Shown here one piece after another: positions 35,201-42,487 of a stretch of DNA of 64,000 bases. The position numbers and the translations under genes were made by a program. The stretch spans positions 62,001-126,000 of the forward strand of contig JAIXZA010000004.1 of assembly GCA_027489965.1 (NCBI GenBank). Reading direction: 5' to 3'. Position 1 is the stretch's first letter, and every line of letters begins with the position of its first letter. The stretch is from Verrucomicrobiaceae bacterium (GTDB lineage Bacteria; Verrucomicrobiota; Verrucomicrobiia; Verrucomicrobiales; Verrucomicrobiaceae). The notes under the pieces are model-generated. The model searched no databases and had not been told where the DNA came from. It was given only the letters and a program-made list of their open reading frames with translations.

Positions 35201-36125
35201 GGAGGCGGGTGAGGAAGGTCAATCCAGTCAACCAGGTCAAGACGCCGAAAAAGCACAGGCATCTGCAACTTTACCGAAAGCCTCTGTTCAAAAGCCTGGA
35301 GACAAGCCTGCCGAAATGGCTGGGAAGGAACCTAGCGAGCTGAAAACCAATCAGAGTGGCCAAAAAGGGCAGTCAGGTCAAGAAGAGCCTATGCCCGGAC
35401 AGATGGCCCTAGGCCAGATGCCAGGTGAATCCAAAGGTGAACAGCTCGGCCAGGCTCCCGGCGAGGGGAAAGAACCCGCACAGCAACAGGCGAACGCACC
35501 TTCAGGTCAGCAAGGTCAAGGCGGCCAAAAGGGTCAACAGAGTCAGAAGCCTGGAGAAGGCGCGCAACCGGGTGAGCCTAAAGGTTCACAGCCCGGAGAG
35601 CCTCCCCAAATGGCACAAGGCGAAGGCAAAAATGGCACAGGCGGCAAGCCAGGTGAAGCCGGGCAGAGTGGCCAAGGTGGACAGCAGCCCGGCGTTCGTG
35701 AACGCAACACGGATGGAGGCGGTGGAGGTGGTGGTGAAGACGGCGGAGCCTTCTTCTTTGACCAAGGCGCAGAAGTTGCGAATGACCGGCCCTTCACCGG
35801 CGAAGGCTACGACCGCTGGACGGATCGCCTGCGCAATGTGGAGGAACTTTTGAATCAACCCGAGTTGCGAAACGAAGCCGCCAAGGTGCTCGACAACGCC
35901 CGCGCGATGCGCATCGACCACGAGCGCAACGATGCAGCCCCACAGGTCGATCATCTCCAGATGCGTATCTTGAATCCTCTCGTCGAGCTGCGTGATCGCG
36001 TGGCGGAAGAACTCGCCAAGCGCGACACGAAAAACCCCATGGTCCCCATGGATCGCGACCCCGTGCCGCCCGCCTTCCGTGAGCTGGTGAAACGCTACTA
36101 TCAGGAGCTTGGGAATGGGAACTGA
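32274..36125 (+). CDS. DUF4175-like large membrane-anchored coiled-coil protein
   Basis: From ATG 32274 the 1283-residue product has two N-terminal membrane helices (FLIINLGLVLLLQ, YFGLLLLLAISALIV) and a third near residue 150. A beta-rich periplasmic part follows (~190-500), then a long Glu/Lys/Gln coiled coil (~640-960), then ~170 residues of Gly/Gln/Pro/Lys low complexity (QPGEPKGSQPGEPPQ, GGGGGGGE), and a helical C-terminal part. The layout fits DUF4175-type proteins of bat-like operons in the PVC group. It is probably a stretched envelope-spanning scaffold. The ATGA overlap with the BatA-like gene shows co-translation. Confidence 0.75.
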   Translation: MIEAEILKEKFHQLSKNLIKVRGARFSILSFLIINLGLVLLLQNPTWVPESKQSLILPTYFGLLLLLAISALIVSWRAGESPRSLARQLERKDPSLNGLALTAAELIDKFEPTFLDYRVISEFTDRAATQDWPKLLLGWQRKVWTQPLILLMALLCANLTVSVQQRVEQYYARPAAAEVAQIPHEPAPEFSATITPGDTEIERGSRLVVEATFAKDVPADATLIISELDGKERDRIPMRLTVDEQVFGGMIAKVDKDARYHIEFGNGKSKQHTITTFVYPKLEQVDVKITPPAYTKLLPKEIKNTMKISAMEGSSIDFSLKINKPVKEAELFGEDKTSLPLKPSSKDPTILVATMKAEKTQKWRVHLVDDKERANKNPPWISVTVQSNQLAKIEVVFPKRDVQVSQIQELPVEAKVWDDLGVTKSGASFSIAGKTKDVIFKHGLTEPSKKQDVKELLALESENTLPRQLVSYHFWAEDTGPQGEVRRAMSDMFFAEVRHFEDIFREGESPPGPPGKEPKGDTDKLVELEKQIVNATWRLVRDTNAGKTMESVAPDAGVVQESQAMALEQTKEAMEKAEDAQIKAALTEAWKSMKDALDPLGMAAEEKKRASLNQALTFEQSALEWLHQAQSREHMITRSKSKSKSSGKQKQMQNQLMELEMKQDEQRYEEEKQATEEQTAEQQENLQVLNRLKELARRQEALAEKMKELQKQLDQAKTEQEKEELQNQLKRLEEEQKQLVNDLDDLKERMEKPENATNMAEAKQQLEQTREQVNEAAEKLMEQQLTEAANSATRAQRELEKMQEDFKEKTAKRFGDEMKQMRQQAREVAEKQKQIAESLENQKTGEPSGDTSADLDKMLKGGEASRQIQEQQEKVAKLLEDMKRVSEQAEGNNPLLHRRLYEAVREAKTGGLEEHLDEARMQSRYGQRAEAQEAERKANTLVDQLQQGVEKAAESVLGSETEALRMARTELDKLIKEAGEEGQSSQPGQDAEKAQASATLPKASVQKPGDKPAEMAGKEPSELKTNQSGQKGQSGQEEPMPGQMALGQMPGESKGEQLGQAPGEGKEPAQQQANAPSGQQGQGGQKGQQSQKPGEGAQPGEPKGSQPGEPPQMAQGEGKNGTGGKPGEAGQSGQGGQQPGVRERNTDGGGGGGGEDGGAFFFDQGAEVANDRPFTGEGYDRWTDRLRNVEELLNQPELRNEAAKVLDNARAMRIDHERNDAAPQVDHLQMRILNPLVELRDRVAEELAKRDTKNPMVPMDRDPVPPAFRELVKRYYQELGNGN

Positions 36126-36132
36126 GTTGCGC

Positions 36133-38496
36133 ATGACCCTTACCCTCCAACATCCTGAACGACTCTGGCTTGCCGTTGCGATCCTCGCGGTTGCGGTAAC
36201 TGTGTTATTATGGGGATACCGCAAGTCGCCGTTGCGTGGTCTTTCCAAATGGGCGGCGATGGCATGCAAGCTCGGTGCCTGGGGACTGCTGGTCTTCTGC
36301 CTCATGGATCCGGTGTGGTCGCGCAAGCAGCCGAAGACGGGCGAGAACGAAGTCGTGATCGTCGTGGACAACAGCGCATCCTTGCAGGTGGCAGAAACTG
36401 CCGGTCACGTGACGCGAGGTGAATCCATCCGTGAGGCACTTGGTAAGGATGCCAAGTCGCCATCATCCTGGCTGGATGAACTCGGCGGCATGTTCCGCGT
36501 GAAGACTCAGATCGTGGACGAGCGTCTGCAAAACGTGCCTGACTTCACGAAGCTCGACTTTAGCGGTACGAAGTCGGAGCAGGAGCGCGCACTGAAGACA
36601 CTGCTTGGCGGCGGCGCAGAAAGCTGCACAGCAGCAGTAGTGCTAATCACGGATGGCAATCCAACCGATACGTCCGATGCAACCGATCCCAAGACTGGTG
36701 GCGTGCCAGTCTTCCCCGTCCTCGTTGGCAAAGATGAACCAACACCGGACCTGCGCATCGTGGAGCATTCGGTGACGCAGACTTCGTTTGAAGACACGCC
36801 CGTGACAATCACCGCACGCATCGCGGGGACGGGCTTCGTTGGCAAAGAAGTGGCGGCGGTCGTGCTTGATGAGGCTGGGAAAGTGGTTGTCACGGAGAAG
36901 CTCAAACTCGCGAAGGATGGCGAGGCGCAGACATTGCGACTTAAGGTGCCTGCGGTGAAGCCAGGCATCTCATTCTTCCGATTGCTGACGCTCGATGCAG
37001 CGCTGCTGAAGCAGATCGAGAAGGATGCTTGGAGGGCACTTTCCAAAGAAGCCACGCTGTCAAACAATGAACGCCACATCGCCGTGGATCGTGGCGCGGG
37101 GCCGTATCGGGTGTTGTATGTTTCGGGGCGGCCGAATTGGGAATACAAGTTCATGAGGCGTGCGCTTGCGGGTGACACAGAGATTCAGATCCCCTCGTTG
37201 ATTCGCATCGCCAAACGGGAGCCAAAGTTTGAATGGCGAGGACGCACAGGGGAAACGAGCAACCCTCTCTTCCGTGGCTTTGGCGATCAAGGTGTGGCAC
37301 AGCGTTACGATCAGCCAGTGTTGACGAGGCTGGGCACGAAGGACGCGAAGGAACTCAGTGCAGGCTTTCCGAAGACAGCCCAAGAGCTGATGGGTGAGTA
37401 TCGGGCGATCATTCTGGATGACATCGAGGCGGCGTTTTTTACGCAGGAGCAGATGAACCTGATGGAGCGTTTCGTCAGCGAACGTGGCGGTGCTTTACTC
37501 ATGCTCGGCGGTCAGGAAAGCTACCAGCAGGGCGGCTACGACCACACGCCAGTGGGACGGATGCTGCCAGTGTATCTGGATCGCGTCTCGCAGTCGCCAG
37601 CCATCGAGAATGGACGCTTTGATCTGACGCGCGAAGGTTGGTTGGAGCCATGGACGCGAGTGCACGCTGGTCGTGAAGATGATGAGAAGCGTCTCGCTGA
37701 GATGCCGGGCTTCTTTTCTGTGAATCAGACCTTCTCCATCAAGCCAGGCGCGAGTGTGCTGGCGACGATCAAAGCGGGCGAAGAGTCGACGACTTATCCA
37801 GCGCTTGCCGCACAGCGCTTCGGTGAAGGGCGTGTGGCTTCCGTGATGATTGGCGATCTCTGGCGCTGGGGAATGCGCGATGAAGAGGCGCGCAAAGATC
37901 TCGACAAGGCATGGCGTCAGCTCATGCGCTGGCTCGTCGTGGATGTGCCAGACAAGATTCAGTTCACCGCCTTGCCGGATGCCGAACGGATGAAGCTGGA
38001 GGTGCGAGTGCGTGATGCATCTTTTTATGCACAAGATGCTGCTGTGGTGAAGGTCGTGGTGACAGGACCCAGAGAGCAGAAGAGTGAGCTTTTTGCCGAA
38101 CCGAGTTTAAAGGAAGCGGGACTCTATGAAGCGGAGTTTTATTCGCGAGAGACAGGACCGTATCGGGCGGTGGCGACGGTTACTTTAGCTGCGGATGGCA
38201 GCGAGGGGGCTGAGGTTGAAAGCAAAGCCACGGGTTGGGTGCATGATCCTCTTGCGACTGAGTTTGCTTCACTGAAGCCTGGGCGTGAATGGGCGGAGCG
38301 TTTGGCCAAGGAGTCAGGTGGGCAGGTGCTGAGTTTGGCTGATTTGCCGAGGCTGCCGGAGATCTTGAAGGATATCCGAGTGCCGGTGGAAGAGACGATC
38401 ACGACGCCGTTTTGGCATGCTCCATGGGTGTTTGCCGTGGTGCTTGGACTGCTAGGTGCGGAGTTGTATCTGAGACGGAAAGGAGGAATGGCGTGA
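36133..38496 (+). CDS. Membrane protein with VWA-like and glutamine-amidotransferase-like domains
   Basis: From ATG 36133 (MTLTLQHPERLWLAVAILAV) the 787-residue product has two N-terminal membrane helices. A VWA domain begins VVIVVDNSASLQV (DxSxS present), beta domains follow at ~205-320, and then comes a class I GATase-like region (YRVLYVSGRPNWEYKFM ... GGALLMLGGQESYQQGGY). A C-terminal helix (WVFAVVLGLLGAELYL) re-enters the membrane. No amidotransferase Cys-His-Glu triad is evident, so the fold is probably structural. ATG 36109 is possible but lies before the stop of the previous gene. It ends in GTGA, overlapping a GTG start of the next gene. Confidence 0.78.
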   Translation: MTLTLQHPERLWLAVAILAVAVTVLLWGYRKSPLRGLSKWAAMACKLGAWGLLVFCLMDPVWSRKQPKTGENEVVIVVDNSASLQVAETAGHVTRGESIREALGKDAKSPSSWLDELGGMFRVKTQIVDERLQNVPDFTKLDFSGTKSEQERALKTLLGGGAESCTAAVVLITDGNPTDTSDATDPKTGGVPVFPVLVGKDEPTPDLRIVEHSVTQTSFEDTPVTITARIAGTGFVGKEVAAVVLDEAGKVVVTEKLKLAKDGEAQTLRLKVPAVKPGISFFRLLTLDAALLKQIEKDAWRALSKEATLSNNERHIAVDRGAGPYRVLYVSGRPNWEYKFMRRALAGDTEIQIPSLIRIAKREPKFEWRGRTGETSNPLFRGFGDQGVAQRYDQPVLTRLGTKDAKELSAGFPKTAQELMGEYRAIILDDIEAAFFTQEQMNLMERFVSERGGALLMLGGQESYQQGGYDHTPVGRMLPVYLDRVSQSPAIENGRFDLTREGWLEPWTRVHAGREDDEKRLAEMPGFFSVNQTFSIKPGASVLATIKAGEESTTYPALAAQRFGEGRVASVMIGDLWRWGMRDEEARKDLDKAWRQLMRWLVVDVPDKIQFTALPDAERMKLEVRVRDASFYAQDAAVVKVVVTGPREQKSELFAEPSLKEAGLYEAEFYSRETGPYRAVATVTLAADGSEGAEVESKATGWVHDPLATEFASLKPGREWAERLAKESGGQVLSLADLPRLPEILKDIRVPVEETITTPFWHAPWVFAVVLGLLGAELYLRRKGGMA

Positions 38497-39470
38497 TCAT
38501 GAATGACGAAACCCGAATGACGAATGACGAAGGTATGTGGAAGCTCGTAAGTCTGTGCTTACTGGTGATTGTCTTCATGATGCCCTTCGGTCTGGCCAGT
38601 GCAGCACAGCGTGATGTCGAACTGTTGATCGTTACGGGTGCACCTGGCGAGGAGGAGTATGCTGAGAAGTTCGAGAAGCAGGTGAGGACTTGGAAAACCG
38701 CCTGTGTGAAGTCTGGTATCGCGGTCGAGGTTATCGGCAAGGATGAGCATGATGCTGAGGCTCTGGAGGCTGCTTTGAAAAAGGCAGCCACGAAATCGAC
38801 AGGTCAGTTTTGGCTCGTCCTGATTGGACATGGGACCTTTGATAATCGCGAGGTGAAGTTCAATCTGCGCGGACCGGATGTTTCAGCGAAGCAGCTCGCG
38901 GCTTGGTGTCAGCCGATTCAGCGTGAATTCATCTTTATTGATGGTGGTTCATGCAGCGCGGGCTTCATGCAGCCATTGGCAGGGCAGCGGCGCATCATCA
39001 TGACTGGAACGAAGAGCGTGGATGAGATCTACTACACGCGTTTTGGTGAGTTCTTTGCGCCAGCCATCGCCGGGGATTTGGCGGCTGATTTAAACCAGGA
39101 TCAACAGGTCTCCTTGATTGAAGCCTTCCGCCATGCGTGCAAACAAGTCGCCAACTTCTATGAAACCGAGGAACGGCTCGCTACAGAGCACGCATTGATT
39201 GACGATAATGGCGATGGCTTGGGTGCAAGATCGGAGCTTTTCACAGCAGCAACCCAAGATCTCAAAGATGGTCAGCGCTCGGCGCAAGTCGCGCTGGTAT
39301 TGAGTGAAGAGGAACAGAAACTCACCGATGCCCAGCGCATGAAGCGCGATGAATTGGAGCTGAAACTGGAAGCTTTAAAGGCCCAGCGTGCTGCCTTGAA
39401 GGAAGATGAGTATTATCGCCAGCTTGAGCTCATTCTCAGAGAGCTTTCAGCTTTCTATTCACGACCATGA
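38493..39470 (+). CDS. Exported C13/caspase-like peptidase homologue of the bat operon
   Basis: The core resembles clan CD peptidases: LVLIGHGTFD (His) and FIFIDGGSCSAGF (candidate Cys), then RIIMTGTKSVDEIYYTRFG. Counted from ATG 38499 these are H111 and C152. A conserved tail follows (ADLNQDQQVSLIEAF, LIDDNGDGLG) with Ca-binding-like Asp loops. A signal peptide begins at Met 38535 (MWKLVSLCLLVIVFMMPFGL). The stretch before it (38499-38533) consists of GAATGACGA repeats, translated as NDETRMTNDE. GTG 38493 would give coupling to the upstream stop. It could be a protease or an inactive relative; the Cys context is not canonical. Confidence 0.7.
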   Translation: MIMNDETRMTNDEGMWKLVSLCLLVIVFMMPFGLASAAQRDVELLIVTGAPGEEEYAEKFEKQVRTWKTACVKSGIAVEVIGKDEHDAEALEAALKKAATKSTGQFWLVLIGHGTFDNREVKFNLRGPDVSAKQLAAWCQPIQREFIFIDGGSCSAGFMQPLAGQRRIIMTGTKSVDEIYYTRFGEFFAPAIAGDLAADLNQDQQVSLIEAFRHACKQVANFYETEERLATEHALIDDNGDGLGARSELFTAATQDLKDGQRSAQVALVLSEEEQKLTDAQRMKRDELELKLEALKAQRAALKEDEYYRQLELILRELSAFYSRP

Positions 39471-39539
39471 AAGCGCCACTTTAGCTGAGAACAGAACTTT
39501 TTGTCTTCTCGGCGCGTATCTTGCAGGTAATCTTGTATC

Positions 39540-41756
39540 ATGCGTCTGCTTATCATCATCATCGGTTTCTGTTTGACGGCCAGTTCAGGCCTCTGGGGGC
39601 GAACAGAGAAACGCGCTGTCACGGTCAAATCGGTGGAAGACATTGCAGCAGAAGTGAAGCCTTCAGTGGTGAAAGTGATGCAGGAGGGACGAGAAGGTGT
39701 GGATGGTCTTGGGACTGGATTTGTCGTTAGCGCCGATGGCCTGATTGCTACCAATCTGCATGTGATTGGTGAAGCTCGGCGACTGGTGGTAGAGATGAGT
39801 GATGGAACAAAGCATGAGGTAACGGAGGTCACTGCCACAGATGCGCACTGGGATTTAGCTCTGCTGCGGGTGCCTTGCAAAACGCTGAAACCACTCGTTT
39901 TGGCGGATAGTGATGCGGTGAAACAGGGCCAGCCAGTGGTGGCCATGGGGAATCCTGAAGGACTCGGCTTTAGCGTTGTCGATGGCGTAGTCTCGGAGTT
40001 TCCTGACGTCATCAATGAGGTGCCCATGATTCGATTGGCGATGCCGATTGAGCGTGGCAATAGCGGTGGTCCATTGATGGATCGGCAAGGGCGCGTTTTG
40101 GGGCTTTTAACGATGAAGTCAGCGGTGACTGACAATCTTGGTTTTGCCATGCCGGTGAATGAATTGAAGCATCTACTTGAATCGCCCAATCCTGTGCCAA
40201 TGGAGCGATGGCTAACCATTGGAGTTCTGAATCCAAAGCTCTGGCAGCCTGCACTCGGCGCGCGCTGGACTCAGCACTCGGGCATGATTCAATCCAAGTC
40301 GTTGGGGAGTGGGTTTGGTGGCCGCACGCTTTGTTTGTCCAAGACTCAGCAGCCAGCAGAGACCTTTGAAGTCGCCGTAAATGTGAAATTAGGGGAAGAG
40401 AATGGAGCCGCGGGCTTGGTCTTCTGTGCCCAGGATGAGGATCACTACTATGGATTCTATCCTTCAAACGGGAAGATGCGGTTTACCCGATTTGAGGGAC
40501 CAGATGTTTATTCGTGGACAGTGCTTTCGGAGTTTGCCACCGAGGCCTATCGCTCGGGGCAGTGGAATCATCTGCGTATTCGAGTTGAGCCAGGTCAAAT
40601 CACAGGCTGGGTGAATGGTCAACGCGTTCTTGTGCATGAGGATACTGTTTTGCGTGGTGGTAAGTCAGGGCTGTGCCGGTTTCGTGCGCCCGAGGCTGAT
40701 TATCGCGGTTTTCGTCTGGGCAAGGATCTTTCCGAAAAGGCGATTGCGCCAGCTTTAGCGGATGCTTTGCACAAGCAGCTGGAGCAATACACATCGAGTC
40801 ACGGTTCTGGAAAAGAGATGGTCGACAAGCTGCTGAAAGATTCAGCAGCGGCTCGCAGCATCATCATTGAAAAGCGTCGCGATCTGGAGAAGCAGACAGC
40901 AGCATTACGAGAACTTGAAAAAGATCTACATCGGAGAACCGCTACTCAGGATCTCCTGGCAGAATTGGCCAAGCCTGAAGATCAGATTGATTTGCTGCGT
41001 GCTTCTCTTTTGCTGGCGCGTCATGACAATCCAGAAGTTGAGTTGGCGCAATACATGCAGCAATTCAGTCTCATGGTGGATGAGTTGAAGGTAGACCCAG
41101 AAATCTCCAAAGGAACTGCAACTGCGGTAAAGCGCTTAAACCGTTATCTCTTTGAGCAAGGCGGATTTCATGGCAGTCGGCATGATTATGAAAGTAAGTC
41201 CAATAGCTACATGAGTGCCGTTCTCGATGATCGGGAGGGACTGCCTATCACGTTGGCGGTTCTTTATCTCGAGTTGGCCTCTCGTTTAAAAATTCCTCAA
41301 GTTTATGGCGTGCCGTTACCGGGTCGCTTCATGGTGGGTTACAAAGATGGGCCTGAAGGAGAACTCCGCTTGTTGGATGTGTTTAATCAAGGGAAGCAGC
41401 TTACGGTTCAGCAGGCTGCACTAGATTTAACTGAAACGGGTCAGTTTGATCCAGAGTTTTTGGAGCCAACCACGAAACGTAGCATCATTTTGCGCATGCT
41501 GCGGAATCTCATGAGTGGCCTGCTCGATCAAGAGGCTGAGGTGAAAGAGGCTTTGCCCTACTTGAATCTAGTGGTCGCCCTTGATCCAGATTCCATGGTT
41601 GAGCGACTCACGCGTGCCCAGATGAATCAGCGCATCGGAGATAAAGCCTCAGCCTTATCGGATGTTCAGTGGCTCATCGAGCACTTCCCAGAATCGGGTC
41701 CCGAAAACATGCGGGGCATGTTGGATGAATGGATGCAGTCTCTGCGCACACCTTGA
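39540..41756 (+). CDS. HtrA-like serine protease fused to LamG-like and SirB1/transglutaminase-like domains
   Basis: The product has 738 residues. A signal peptide (MRLLIIIIGFCLTASSGLWG) is followed by a trypsin-like protease of the HtrA type with H74 (ATNLHVIG), D105 (AHWDLALLR) and S175 (ERGNSGGPL). A concanavalin/3-keto-disaccharide-hydrolase-like beta domain (~255-405, EDHYYGFYPSNGKMRF, WNHLRIRVEPGQITGWVNGQ) comes next, then a helical linker, then a SirB1-like transglutaminase-type region (~475-738, YLFEQGGFHGSRHDYES, LPITLAVLYLELASRL). No PDZ domain is present. It closes the bat operon after a 69-bp gap. A periplasmic quality-control protease is likely. Confidence 0.82.
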   Translation: MRLLIIIIGFCLTASSGLWGRTEKRAVTVKSVEDIAAEVKPSVVKVMQEGREGVDGLGTGFVVSADGLIATNLHVIGEARRLVVEMSDGTKHEVTEVTATDAHWDLALLRVPCKTLKPLVLADSDAVKQGQPVVAMGNPEGLGFSVVDGVVSEFPDVINEVPMIRLAMPIERGNSGGPLMDRQGRVLGLLTMKSAVTDNLGFAMPVNELKHLLESPNPVPMERWLTIGVLNPKLWQPALGARWTQHSGMIQSKSLGSGFGGRTLCLSKTQQPAETFEVAVNVKLGEENGAAGLVFCAQDEDHYYGFYPSNGKMRFTRFEGPDVYSWTVLSEFATEAYRSGQWNHLRIRVEPGQITGWVNGQRVLVHEDTVLRGGKSGLCRFRAPEADYRGFRLGKDLSEKAIAPALADALHKQLEQYTSSHGSGKEMVDKLLKDSAAARSIIIEKRRDLEKQTAALRELEKDLHRRTATQDLLAELAKPEDQIDLLRASLLLARHDNPEVELAQYMQQFSLMVDELKVDPEISKGTATAVKRLNRYLFEQGGFHGSRHDYESKSNSYMSAVLDDREGLPITLAVLYLELASRLKIPQVYGVPLPGRFMVGYKDGPEGELRLLDVFNQGKQLTVQQAALDLTETGQFDPEFLEPTTKRSIILRMLRNLMSGLLDQEAEVKEALPYLNLVVALDPDSMVERLTRAQMNQRIGDKASALSDVQWLIEHFPESGPENMRGMLDEWMQSLRTP

Positions 41757-41757
41757 A

Positions 41758-42372
41758 TTATAAGGCTAACTCAAGCTGAGAAACTGGACCAAAGCTGCGA
41801 CGATGAGCAGGGCAGGGGCCAAGTCTTCTCAAGGCTTCGAGATGTTTCGGCGTTGGGTAGCCTTTGTGGATCTCAAATCCGTAGCCTGGATGCTGACGTG
41901 CTAGGTCGATCATGAGTCGGTCACGCTGGACTTTAGCAATGATGCTGGCTGCGGCGATGCTGTAGCTGAGGCTGTCGCCTTTGACCAGGGCGACCTGATG
42001 GAGGGGGAAATCGCGTACAGGTTTGCCATCGATCAAAACAGCGTCCGGTTTTGGATTGAGGGCGAGGGCGCATTTCCTCATGCCGATCCAAGTTGCTTGC
42101 AGGATATTCACGCGATCGATCTCCTCCACACTTACCATTTCGGCATGCCAGCGGATGTGGGGATTGGAAATGATTTCCTCGTAAAGCAGATTACGCTGTT
42201 TTTCAGTCAGCTTCTTCGAGTCATTCAGCACAGGATGCTCAAAGTCTGGCGGTAAGATCACTGCTGCCACGGATACAGGGCCTGCCAAAGGGCCACGGCC
42301 TGCCTCATCGATTCCGGCCACGCTGCGGTAGCCGCAGTCGATCAGCAGTTTTTCGTGGGCGAGGGATGGCAT
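41758..42372 (-). CDS. rnhB: Ribonuclease HII
   Basis: The 204-residue product has all RNase HII motifs: VAGIDEAGRGPLAGPV with the catalytic Asp-Glu, LNDSKKL, a central Asp in VLIDGK, and SYSIAAASIIAKVQRDRLM with HPGYGFEIHKGYPTPKH. It removes ribonucleotides and RNA primers from DNA. It converges tail to tail with the HtrA fusion (one base between the stop codons) and is divergent from uvrA across a 115-bp promoter gap. Confidence 0.97.
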   Translation of the reverse strand: MPSLAHEKLLIDCGYRSVAGIDEAGRGPLAGPVSVAAVILPPDFEHPVLNDSKKLTEKQRNLLYEEIISNPHIRWHAEMVSVEEIDRVNILQATWIGMRKCALALNPKPDAVLIDGKPVRDFPLHQVALVKGDSLSYSIAAASIIAKVQRDRLMIDLARQHPGYGFEIHKGYPTPKHLEALRRLGPCPAHRRSFGPVSQLELAL

Positions 42373-42487
42373 GGGAGTGTGTATCGTTCAGAATCCATTC
42401 TGCAAGTCTTGGGAATTGAAAATGAATCTGATGAAATCAATGCGCTCGACATGCACCTCCTGAGCGTAAATTCAGACTAGCCTACTC

